Shown one piece after another: positions 11,720 to 23,018 of a stretch of 64,000 nt of DNA (position 1 is the first letter of the stretch; each line of letters begins with the position of its first letter). The position numbers were made by a program, and so were the translations under genes. The notes under the pieces are model-generated. The model was not told where the DNA came from, ran no database searches, and saw only the letters and a program-made list of their open reading frames with translations. Location of the stretch: positions 67,154 to 131,153 of the forward strand of contig CACVBU010001135.1 of assembly GCA_902728285.1 (NCBI GenBank). Direction: 5' to 3'. The DNA comes from Clytia hemisphaerica. Taxonomy: Eukaryota; Cnidaria; Hydrozoa; Leptothecata; Clytiidae.

Positions 11720-12624
11720 TAGGTCAAACTGATGGACGGGCTTTCAAATTCCTTTTCATAGATTGCCATTGATAGTTGCACAGCCTGGATTTTGGGTCCA
11801 CGCGAAAAATTAGCATTCTCAATTCGCGAAAAAAAGTCCCAACGCAAAAATCAATCTACATTACTACTTTCTACGCCGAAAAACCTGCCAAACTAACACC
11901 TGAAGTGTAAATAGAATGAAATATGGATTTATTGAAATCGCAAACTGTCTTACAATTAGCTTTGAATCGTATGATATCCCATACCGTCAAATTTTTTTCA
12001 CACGTAGCTAAATCTGTTTAAAATCCTGTTTCCAACATGCGTATTATGCAAAAAATGTATCGTTTGAATCTATATGATTTTCAGATTTCCCTTGTTAATT
12101 TTTTTAAAGTAGAATTTCAAGAATTCAAAATAGAACAAGTTTAACTATGTCTTTTTATTTCCTGAACTGTGAAAAATTGTATTAAACACATTTAGTTCAC
12201 TGTAAGATCACAGTACGTTGGTGAAAAGCTGTTTTGTTATATTCTTTTTCAATTTTCAGTTTCAGACTAATACTAAACACTTTTCGAAACACGTTTTTTA
12301 TAAGCATGCAGTTAGAAGGCCTAGAATTTGTTGTGAGTCTCATGCTTATGCTTTGAAAAACACATTTTTGAGCCTCAAATATGTTTTCCATGCTAGTCTA
12401 TTCTCCAAATTCCCCCGAAAGGTACCCTAAGAGAGACTGAATTTTCTATTTTGTTGTTTTTGCGACCTTACCCGGGACTCATGGATGTGAAAAAGGTATC
12501 CTGACCAGCGTCACATCTCCACGTACCCCTTTTGCCCAAGTCACACACCTTTTTTCCGACAATGTCGGAAAATCTTATGTCTTTTTCCAGGTATTATTTA
12601 AATGTTAATTTGTACAATCATGGT

Positions 12625-12865
12625 CGTAATATTTGAGAAAAAAGGGAAATCCACCGGGAAGTTTTGAAACCACAATCGATTTGTAAGTGCTCTAAAGTAG
12701 GTTTGAAGGGTAGAGTTTTAACTCTGAGTTTTAATACCTTAGGACCTGAGGATCCAAAAGTTCAAAAATAGTCCAATAAGGCTCAGAATATAGTCTGGAA
12801 GTCTGCCAACCCCTCCCAAATTGAAATATTCGATTAAGTTAAAGAGATAGCCCAAAATCGACTTT
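12625..12865. repeat. Dispersed ~240-bp repeat, copy 1
   Basis: Starts near CGTAATATTTGAGAAAAAAG and contains GGGTAGAGTTTTAACTCTGA and a later GGAAGTCTGCCAACCCCTCC. A second copy in the same orientation is at 16525-16835 and an inverted copy at 47700-48020, the last inside an intron of the helical secreted gene. Confidence 0.65.
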
Positions 12866-13299
12866 CTCGTCAGGGCTTTAAATCTTGAAAAACGTTAAAA
12901 TAACCGGAATTTTCATTCTTTTTCGACCATGACACCACGTTGTTTTAACATAATTTAAATCGAAACAAAGGTAAAACGAATCTCAACCACAGAACATAGC
13001 ATCAGATCTAAGCAACAGGTGTTTTGGACTACACCATCGTTTTAACTATCATCAGCCTTCAAAACACAACAGAACAAGATATTTAATGCTAAAAAGCAGA
13101 TAACTTTCTAATGTGACCTCTTCTCTTAAATCCATCAAGAATCTATATACAGATTAATATGCATTTTAATGAAACTAATCAGATGAAAGCTCTCTACATT
13201 TTTCACTAATTAAGTTCAACTTAGTAGGCAATCATGGAATGCTATTTTTTATTAAAAAAGAAAAGTCCCATTTCTATTAACCAATCGATGAAAGTAACG

Positions 13300-13595
13300 T
13301 TCAACTAACGTCCATTTACCGTCCTAACAACGTCTTTTTAACGTTCACAACGTCCAAACAACGTCTTTTTAACGTTCATAACGGCCATCTGACGTCCATT
13401 TAACGTTCATAACGTCCAAACAACGTTTTTTAACGTCCACAATGTCCAAACAACGTCTTTTTAACGTCCAAACAACGTCCATTAACGTTCATAACGTCCA
13501 AACAACGTCTTTTTAACGTTCATAACGTCCAAACAACGTCTTTTAAACGCCCACAACGTCCAAACAATGTTAAATGAACGTTGAAAAGACATCGT
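13300..13595. repeat. ACGT-word array (AACGTCCAAACAACGTC)
   Basis: About fifteen degenerate tandem copies of AACGTCCAAACAACGTCTTT and TTAACGTTCATAACGTCC. The same words form the arms of the small hairpin elements at 15513, 30236, 30865 and 32405, so this looks like an expanded interior of that family. Confidence 0.7.
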
Positions 13596-14584
13596 ATTCT
13601 AACTAAGTGGTAAGCTTGTAATAAATGTTTTATTTTTCATCTTAGAGCTAAAAGTTAATCGATCGATATATCGATGCGATACAGGGAAGCTGTTCTAATC
13701 TACTTGCAATGTTAAGATATAATCTGCTCTATGCTGCAATTCATTCACTTAACTTTTCTCCTTTTCTGGCACCTGGCAGTCACTGTAACTAGAAGTGAAA
13801 TTCATAATACACTTTTTTTATAAGAACAAACTATATAAGAAGATAAGGCTTCGATGGCCAAAGTCTTAAAAACAAGTTAGGATAACTCGCTTCGCGGACT
13901 CTAAAACACCTATTTTCTTAAGGAAAATGGACAAAAATATTAAAAAAATAAAACAGCCTTAATGACGGCTGCAAACTCCGGTAATTGTCATTTTTGAATA
14001 GCGAACCATTATGCAAACATCTTTATCGTGGCCAGCCTTTCTTAATATATCTAACATTAAATTTAAATAAGTATATCCTAGTAAGTGCGAGCGCAAACGC
14101 AAACCAAATCGGGAAGTCAAACCGGAAAGATTGGGAAATCGAACCCGACTATCGCGATTAATCGGATTTACGCACAATTACAAATGAAAAACACCGATTT
14201 TAAGAAACTCCTTAACCGGAGCTTAATAATGAAAATAAGAAAATTTTTTAGGCTTGAAACTCAAAAGTTAAGAACATCCAAAGGCTTCAAAAATTTCAAA
14301 TGTTCTTATTATCTTACGTGTATCTTTTCCAACTAAGTCTTTAAATCGAAATTGGAATACCAGTATCAACACCTAAAATATTTTCATCCTTTCCACTCTA
14401 TATTAGCGAGTTTATGTATTCGAGATAAAACGAGGGGGACGGTATAAAGCAAAGTTGACATGCCTCCAAAATCACTCTCCATTTTGCTCGACGACGGTAA
14501 AAACACCAAAATACCGTCGTCTGTTTAGGTGAGCAAAGGCGATATAGAGCCGTACATCGACTATCGACTTTGTTTCTATATCCT

Positions 14585-14968
14585 ATTCCCGGGGGGGGGG
14601 GGTACTTAGGCAAAATGGGTGCCGGGTATGTGCGAGCCATAAGGGTACCTTTTCTCATTCCTCAAAAGTCTCTCAAAGGGGTACAAATTCAAAAGTTAGT
14701 CTCTGAAAGGGTCCCAAAATCACAAAAATCAAAAATCTCTCTCTCAAAGGGTCACGATTTCCAAGAATTTTGACCAAAAATTTTGACCAAAATTTGGTGA
14801 AAATCAAACCAAAATTTGGAAAAAATGGACCAAAATTTAGGAAAAAGTCTCTCAAAGGGTCCCAAAATCACCAAAATTTTGTCTCTCAAAGGGTCGATTT
14901 TCGATTTTCGGCTTGGAAATACCCGTCACCTCGCAAACCTAGAACCCCCCCCCCCCCCGGGATCCTAT
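14585..14968. mobile_element. G-run-ended MITE (GCCGGGTATGTGCGAG)
   Basis: The left end is a run of G then TACTTAGGCAAAATGGGTGC. The right end is the approximate inverse, CTCGCAAACCTAGAA then a C-run. The interior repeats TCTCTCAAAGGGTC and GACCAAAATTT. Related copies: 32885-33145 and 35590-35850 (both in introns of the MAM gene) and 62213-62475 (GANP intron). Confidence 0.6.
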
Positions 14969-15117
14969 TTCCTCGATATCCTCCGATACATAAACTCGGT
15001 ATTGATACTAAAACTCATTCTTAAAGAAAACTTCCAGAAATGTCCTCTTCGATCAACTACAGTATTCAGTAACTATCTCTCTATTGTAGCAGATTGTAAG
15101 TTTGCTTGTAATATGTT

Positions 15118-15291
15118 CATGGCCCCCGTCACCGGGGGGGGGGGGGGCCTGGGGGGCCATGGCCCCCTCAATATTTTGTAAACTAATTTTTTTTTACTTT
15201 AAAAGATTTTATATATACCGTTTAGAGGGGTGAAATAAGGGTGAAATATTTTTTTGGCCCCCTCGATCCCATTCGCACGCCGGGGGCCATG
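15118..15291. mobile_element. CATGGCCCC-ended MITE, copy 1
   Basis: Begins CATGGCCCCCGTCACC and ends CGCCGGGGGCCATG, an imperfect inverted repeat. The interior includes GGCCCCCTCGATCC and TATATATACCGTTTAGAGGG. Copies: 21018-21195, and a fragment at 57708-57830. Confidence 0.65.
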
Positions 15292-15512
15292 AATACTCCT
15301 GTCTCTGTGTTCGTGTATATTGATACTGAAATTCAGTTCTTTTACCACAGACAATACAAAGTATGTATAAACCAATATTCACCAAGAGTGCAATGGTTGC
15401 ATGCATAAAAAAACACAACCAGGGTGAAATCATACAATTTTTAAGAACAAGTAGACAAGAATCAATCTAGTACTGTCGGTTTTATTTTTTACGAATCATC
15501 AGCTAATCCTTC

Positions 15513-15610
15513 CCCAGCTGGTACACAACGTTGTTTCAACGTTCATCTAACGTTATATGGACGTTGCGAACGTTAGATAAACGTTGTAACAACGTTGTGT
15601 GCCAGCTGGG
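15513..15610. mobile_element. CCCAGCTGG/ACGTT hairpin element, 98 bp
   Basis: The whole element is self-complementary, from CCCAGCTGGTACACAACGTT to AACGTTGTGTGCCAGCTGGG. The arms are filled with AACGTT words. Relatives at 30236, 30865 and 32405. Confidence 0.75.
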
Positions 15611-16524
15611 TCTCCATTCCATCATATCAAACATCAATGACTGTCTGAAACAATTTCTTTCTCCTGTCACTTTATATACACGACACAACACAAGATCCAA
15701 GTCAATCAATTGATAAAACTCGCCTCCTATACATTTATATACATATGTCGTAATCAACAACAAACTCTGTATATGAATAGTTAAGTAATCAATCAATCCA
15801 ATAACCTTACATGATGAAAAAAATGATATCACAAAATTATCTCTTGATGTTGTCATAGTAACAATAATGTCATTTTTATCAGTTCGTTAAACGCAATAAT
15901 GTTTAAACGGAATTGTCTGTTAGAGGATTAGTTTTCTGAGGCTTTCTAGATTTATATTGAAAACGAGAATATATAAGATTGTCTTGATTACACTTCTGTC
16001 TCATCAAGAACATATTTATATTTCTAGCTGATGAATTTTGGAACCCTAGCCAAAACAGATTGAAATTCCTGGTTTTGTCAATAGGCGGCTGATAATAGTC
16101 AAGTTCTTTAAAGGATCTCAGCATCAGCTGACCACAGAGACTTTCTAATGAGTTTGAAATTTAATTGCTGTTTTTCTTTCTAGGAGTTTTTATCCGGGTA
16201 AACGAATACGTCCGACTTTATATCAATACTTATGATTTCTTAACTTCTGATTTCAAGGTTAGTTCCACTGTTTTTCGATTCTTTTGCTGTTTTGATTCGA
16301 TTCTGGAGCATTCTTTATCTACTATACTAAGGTAACTTGCTTTTTATTCATCGCTAAAAAAATACATTGTATTATATTTATCGTAGTGCCATGGTAGATA
16401 TGTTGCATGTGCAAAAGCGAGCAACAATAACTACTGATTTACTGTTAATAATCCCGCAAAAAGTTCGCTTAACTATCAAGCTCGGTAAAATGACAAAAAT
16501 TAGCAAATTAGCAAATAACTACAA

Positions 16525-16835
16525 TGAAAGTCATAATATTTGAGAAAAAAGGGAGGTAGCCAAGAACGATTTGGAAGCGCTCTAACTTAGGTTGGAAGGG
16601 TAGAGTTTTAACTCTGAGTTCTATCGCTAGACTGAAGACTTAGCAGCTTAGGATCTCAGGATCTAAAAGTTCACAAGAAAGGTCCAATAGGGCTCATAAT
16701 ATAACCTGGAAGTCCATAAACCCCTCCCGAATTTAAAGATTCGAATAAATTTATCAATTAGCCCAAAAGTGACTTTCTCTCCCGAATTTTTTGGTAATTG
16801 CTAAAAACGAGGAATTAATCAAAATTCTCAATATA
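16525..16835. repeat. Dispersed repeat, copy 2
   Basis: Closely parallels the copy at 12625. Shared landmarks are CATAATATTTGAGAAAAAAG, GGGTAGAGTTTTAACTCTGA and GGAAGTCCATAAACCCCTCC. No coding potential. Confidence 0.65.
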
Positions 16836-19831
16836 TTTTGAGCGAGATTGTAGTAGTTTAATCATCGTGAGAATTTTTGAATTCTTATGATTTTGATTGA
16901 TTTGAAAATGAGTTTATGAAGTCTGTAAAAAGTTTTTCTGGTCTGATTATTTGAATAATCTACTACTGTCAATCTCTGAAATGCGAATACAGAAACCCTT
17001 CCCTCACTTCCGGCTCGGTTTTTACTTTACTAACTAAACATATGTAGGGTATTTTAAGTTTTACTGCATGACATAGTAAAGTATTTTGTGATGACTTCAA
17101 CCTTGTTTAAGTAGCTTATGACGGTATCTTTGTTTTTGACGTTGAGATAGGATTAAATGTTACAACGTTTTTGATTAAAATCTTGAAAAGCCGATTATTT
17201 TTAGTGAGTAAAATAATCTTTTGAGATGACTTCTTTACAGTCGCTGAAGGTGGGAGGCGCTAAAACTTCATAGTGATCAAACGTACGCCCTGGGCGTTTG
17301 TTCAAATATCTCCAATTTAGTTCCCCTAATTTTCAACGCAATCTTAGACCGCCGAAAAGTTTATCATTAATATCTCTTTTTGTGAATGTGTGCTGTCGAA
17401 AATAATTTGGTTAATTTGGTTAATTTTCTCACCTCCCCTGGGGTGGGGGCCATTCAAGAAAAAATGGGGTAAAGCCGCTTGTCAGGGTAAAAATATCTGA
17501 TAGGGCTAATTGGGCTATTCCAGAGAATCTGTACCCCCTATGTTGAGGAGGTGTGGCTACTTTTGGGTATGTTATGGAAGAAATATCAAATTTGGCATCT
17601 GAGGGTTTTAGCTTTCCGAAGTCTAGCGACCTAACGTAGGTGTGGTCCTCATAGGTGCGTTTTCAGGCTTCCCAAAGTCCCCCGGGGGTCAGCTTCGGCC
17701 ATCAAGACCGGTACCCGCCTCTCCTTTGGGCCAAGACGGTAGTCTTCTTTCATTCTCCAATTTTATTGGTGAAACCAGATGAGATGAAGCTTTTATAAGA
17801 TACTTCAATAATTGACCACTTCTAGTAATACAGATCTTTAGAATCAAAATTATTTTATTATTTTATTAACGACCAACCAAATCAATTAAAAGTTTGTAAA
17901 AACTCCATCTTGTCCCGGTGAAACAGTAGCTTATTTTCTATTTGAATACATTATTTTATAAGCAAGCAGGATGCTAAGGCTGGAGGGCTCAAATTTGCAA
18001 ATGATTGACATTGGCCCAATAACTATGAATGTCGTATAATATCAGGGGCGGTCTTAGTAGCAAATTTTTCAGAAAATGAGCTAGAGTGCTTGGCAACCCC
18101 AGGGCCGACCCGAAAATTGAAGTTACTTATAAAGAAATGTGTAGTTTGATCTGTGACAAATAAACGCTTGTTAATTTTTTGTAAATTTTCCAACCCCCCA
18201 GACCTTATTAGGACCCCTGGTTTATTAATTTTTGAGAATTTTTTCAGCTTTCAAAGAGAAGGTCCCTTATTCTGCTCTATAAATATCCTGATTTTAGGCT
18301 ATATTTACCTTATTTTGGGGTTTTCGTAATTACAATTTCCAACCCCCCGGCAACTAGGTCCCCCCGTTTATTTGGCACCTAAGAGTAGTTTAATCTGGGA
18401 CAAAACGTCACGTATCAAAAATGAAAACAAACAAATTTATGACGCCGCATCCAAATATAGAAAACTTGGTGATCAAATTTCGAACCAGACATTTTCTCAT
18501 CTTTAATCCTTATGTACTCAGACATGAATTTCAACTTTCTGACACTGAATATTTGTTTAACGGTCTTCAGTGTATACAGCTGACGCTCTCTAATTCAATC
18601 CCATTCAATTTTCAGCCTCGTGTTCTTAAAAAATTGTTCTTATAAACAAAACTGTGTAGCGAAAATTTTCATTTCTAATTTTTGTTTAGTGTTTTCCCTT
18701 GTTTTGACAACACAAACAAAATAGCAATTAACCAAGCATATGACGTTCTTCTAATTTGGTTTCATGGAAGTAAATTCTTTGGAAATGAGTTAAAAGTAAT
18801 GTTTTCAAACAACTTGAATAATGGGAAGGACAAGTTGCAGCTAGAGTTTACACAAACTGAAATTATCCCGATATTATCCTGTAACATTTATCGTATTATC
18901 AAATCAAATAACACTCAGATTACTGTGTTTATAAACAACCACTACACTACTTCACCTTTAAAACTTACTCAAAGAGATAATCAGAAGTATTGAGATCTTT
19001 TGCCTGTAGATTTGTAATCATGGTAATGAGCAAAACTTTATAAGTTTTTGAGTTTTAACAAGAGAGAAATATAATTCCAACGTGAAAACTGTGTAAGAAG
19101 CCATTTTTTTGAGATTTCAAATTGGAGGAGGATTTACCCCCAAGACAATAAAAGGGTTCCATTAGCATCAAAGTATCTGATCCCTTCAGCATATAAAATA
19201 TAAGTTAGGGTTCTGAAAACTCAGAGCATTTTTAGTGGGATAAGTATAGATCGTCCTCTTTTTCAATGGGGTTAATATTTGACCCTAATCAACATTGAAA
19301 ATGAGGAAATTAATGACTGAAGCTCACTGGCTTTTTAATTGAAAGGCTTATACGCGTTTTTTATAAGAGCAAGTATAAAAGAACAAATGCTTCGAGGCGC
19401 AAAAAAATTTAAATTTTAAATTTAATGCTTTGTGAACTCTAATATTTGAGATTTTTATGGGTGAAAGAAACGGCTATTTCTGTGTGTGTTTTCCACTGGG
19501 TCGACCAGCCGAGTGTTTCATTAAAAAACCATACAGGGAGGGTGGACGAACCTTTTCAAGTCTAAAAAATTATTGGAAATTTGTGGATACCCCCCTGGAA
19601 AGTGGCAAAACTTTTAAAAATACCCTTGGAAAGATTCTTTACACACTTTATATACCTTAAAGTGAGGTTGGACGAACTAAAATCAGTCTTTTACCCACTA
19701 GAAATTTTAGAATCACTTTTTACCCCCTTTGAAAAATAAAAAACACCCCCTATACCATAAAAAGGTAGGCGTGTAAACAAATCTCACGGTATCAGATAAA
19801 TTGAAAGAAATGAGTCACTGACATATGCTTC

Positions 19832-20108
19832 TCACAGATATCTTATATAAAACACTAGAAGCAACTTCTTCGTCCCCCTCGCTCAGGCAAAATAATACGT
19901 CATCTTTTAACAAGTAGAACCAAATTTCAGTGTCGGCAATTTGCCGTCTAGATCATTTTCTCGTCTCCATGCTTCGCGCCATGCAGGCTGTTTGTTTTGA
20001 TTGTGAACAAATTCCTGGTGCCGAACTATGGTCTACTATGGTTTAATCAGTAAAGATGGCGCATTATTTGGCCAAGACTATCTAGTGTTTTATATAAGAT
20101 ATCTGTGA
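19832..20108. mobile_element. MITE with perfect 28-bp terminal inverted repeats
   Basis: The left end TCACAGATATCTTATATAAA (continuing ACACTAGA) is matched exactly by the inverse at the right end, finishing GATATCTGTGA. Length about 277 bp, no internal gene. The perfect ends suggest recent activity. Confidence 0.75.
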
Positions 20109-20856
20109 TCCTACATGATTTATATTGATACCTATTAGGTGCTGAATGATTCTATGAAGGAGGGTGTTCCCCTCCATATATAAGGAATACAGATAATGAA
20201 AACATTCTACCCTCTGACCTTGCATTACCAAACCCTTTTGATTTATAATTGTGTAATCATTAGCTTGTTATGAAAGGTATGCGGACAAATGAACTTAACC
20301 TCATTTTTAACAAAAGACGAGATTAAGTATTCATTATGATCAAGCTTCCCACTGGTTTCATGGAGTTTTTATTAATCGCTTGTTAAAATTAAACACGAGA
20401 TCGTAGGTGGTTAAAACTGAAATAAAACTTGTATAGAATGAATAAAGATTTGAATGGAATCTCACTTTGATTGAAGGAGTGTCGATGTTGCGAGAAAGAA
20501 GCGTGATTCTCTGTATGTAGGAGAGCTTAAACTTCCATAAAAGGTAATTACGATTTAAAAACACCCTCCACCATTGATCCTTTTGCTCTATTCCAGCCCT
20601 TAAGTTTCCTACTTTTCATTCAATCAATGGTATTCGAGAAACAACAGCTATATCAAATTCATATGACAATAGATATCGAATCTAATTAATAGGGATTAAA
20701 AACATGGGATTACCATGTATTTGATGCGTGGGGATCAAGCCTCAAAATACCATAATAAATGTGTAAAGTTTTTCTACCGTGGCTTCATTTGAGATTAGTT
20801 ACAGCAAAGAACAGGTAGAGGGGTTCTGAAACCTCCCAAATTCTTTTGCTGCTATA

Positions 20857-23018
20857 ATGAAGATGTTTATAATTGGTTTGTTCTCGTTAATTATTGCGTT
20901 GACTGTGTCAGGTAATTATAAAATTTTTCTCTGGAACCAAATTTTGAAGGAATATTATTTGTCTGCAGCTGAGGCGGGAACTGATAAGAGATTTGAATCA
21001 TAGAAAGTTTTGATAAGCATGGCCCTCGGCGTGCGCATCGAATTGAGGGGGCCAAAAAAATATGTCGCCCACCATGGTTGGGCGACGAAGAAAATTTTCG
21101 ACTTTTTGCCCTTATTTCACCCCTCTAAACGGTATATATAAGATTTTTCAAAGTAAAAAAAAAAATACTTTGCAAAATATTGGGGGGGGGCCATGATAAG
21201 GGTTTGGACTGTGTAGAATTTTATAGAATTTTAATGTAGATATTCGGCAAGCTTTTGTCTAGCACTCGTCCCTTAAATGGGGTAGTACATGAGCTAGATT
21301 AATTAAAGGGTTTTGGGCTGAGATTTAGGGTATACTAAAGTGGAAAGAAAGTCAGCTGAAATATGTAGTTACAGTTGACGCTCTCTAATTTGACGTTCTG
21401 TTATGAAATGCTCCATTATTTGACAATATTAGAATGACAAACTCTCATAAAGTACGCTCTACTATTCGATCCGTTCCATTATTCGATGAAAATCCTACTC
21501 CCCTCGAAAATCGAATTAGAGAGCGTTAACTGTATTAATATTGTTATTTTGTTTGATACTCATCCCAGGGGTAAGAAGTTTGGCCGGAAGGGGATTCTTG
21601 AAAACTTAAGTGGTAGAGGGTCGAAAAATGCACTCAAAATGAAATTTTATTTAGAGAAATAGAATTAGAAAACTGCAATTTATCAGAAAAACCATCTGAA
21701 ACAATCATCTGGAGATAGCCGGCAGCTAATGGCATTGGTATATTCTTACAATATAACTTTTTTCCTTTTCCTTTAGGTTCACCACTCAGTGAAAATGAAG
21801 TACAACGCCTTGAAGATACTTTGAACGTCTTAGAAGGTACGTTTTTCGTTTTTATTATTCTCTGTTGCTCTTTTTCGAGGAACACTTGTCTAGGGGAGGC
21901 GTACGGTACCGGTACGTACCGGTGTGACGGTATTGGGCTATTTTTTGGTTTGTAACACGCGTACACACCCTTTAAAAGAGATTACAAGGCTAATCTCTAA
22001 TTCCTTTTTTATACGGGTGGGGTCGAAAGTTCAACCGCATTTATGGGTTAATGGTCGACAACATCTTTCTTAAATGGTAAATGGTCGCAAAAACCTATAG
22101 AATGATCTTTGGAAGAAGGGAACCAACTGCTTTTGCGCCTGTTCGACTAGCTCTTTCTCATGACGAAATATTTTACGCTTTTATTATATATATTTTACTT
22201 TATTATAATTTTACTCTTTATAGATGATGTACAAAAGCTCATTCAAAAAGCTGAGGGACAAAAAGGTAATTATATTGACATTTTACCTAAGGATTATTCT
22301 ACAGTAGACTCCCTAATTCGAACTTTTCTGTAATTCGAACTAAAACATTGGTCCCATTAGCTAGAAAGTAGTGTGAAATGCTCTCTACAGTTCAATTCTT
22401 TCTCTAATCCGAAGAAAAGTGCTCGTCCCTTGAATATCGAATTAGAGAGAGGCAACCATATACTCTACTCTTAGTCGGCAGCGAACGTGTTAAAAAGGAG
22501 GATTTGAATTAATCAAAAATGATGAAAATATTTTCCTTACATGAATTAGAGGACGTAATAAATTAATGAAATTACGGTGTAAACTGAGATGTGAGAATCT
22601 TTTCTGCTTTATGTGAATCAGCCACTGATCTCTAACTACTTGACTGGATCAGGATTCTCATATTAAGGGAAGCGTGTCCAGTTTTAGAGCTAACTAGTCC
22701 GCCATCTTGTTTTCATCTCTGGTCGTCAACAGCACGAATGTTTTGAAATTCGAACGTTCGAAAATCTAAGGTAAACTAAAGAACAACTAGTGGAATTTAG
22801 AATTGGACACACTTCCACAGGAAACCTGCGAACAGTTAGTGTGTATCTAGCTAGTGTAGTGTGTAAAAGAATATGATGTCTGTGGAATCAGTGAGCTTCT
22901 GATTTGACAATATTACACATTAGCCCATTCGTTAATCGAAAAATTTTGTAATTTATTTCAGATGAAACTCGATCAATGTCTGATGAAGTTGAAAAACGGG
23001 ACGCAAACGTCTATTATT
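20857..23018 (+). CDS. Exons 1-4 of the MAM gene: signal peptide and coiled-coil stalk
   Basis: Exon 1 (20857-20911) gives the signal peptide. Exons 2 to 4 (60, 42 and 57 nt) all begin and end in phase 1, so each can be added or lost without breaking frame. Together they encode hydrophobics spaced in heptads (ENEVQRLEDTLNVLEDDV, then QKLIQKAEGQ), a short coiled coil probably used for oligomerisation. Small symmetric exons of this kind are good candidates for alternative splicing. Confidence 0.75.

Larger units (their letters stand above)
8099..20856. other. Intergenic, 12.8 kb, repeats only
   Basis: Apart from the elements listed separately, I see no supportable gene. Other degraded repeats: ATTCGATA-word pogo-like fragments (9928-10070), TATAAGAACA-type fragments (9150-9360, 13805-14330, 18600-18650, 19355-19420), and a GGTGGACGAACC / TACCCCC repeat (19500-19750). 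The open frame at 18682-18993 is discussed under findings. Confidence 0.55.

Noticed and set aside
13300-13595. CRISPR-like array of regular repeats
   Set aside because: No constant repeat-unique spacer alternation; it is a degenerate tandem ACGT-word array in a eukaryotic genome.
16525-16835. Possible non-coding RNA because of recurrence at 12625 and 47700
   Set aside because: Three dispersed copies in both orientations with no structural signature fit a repeat family better.
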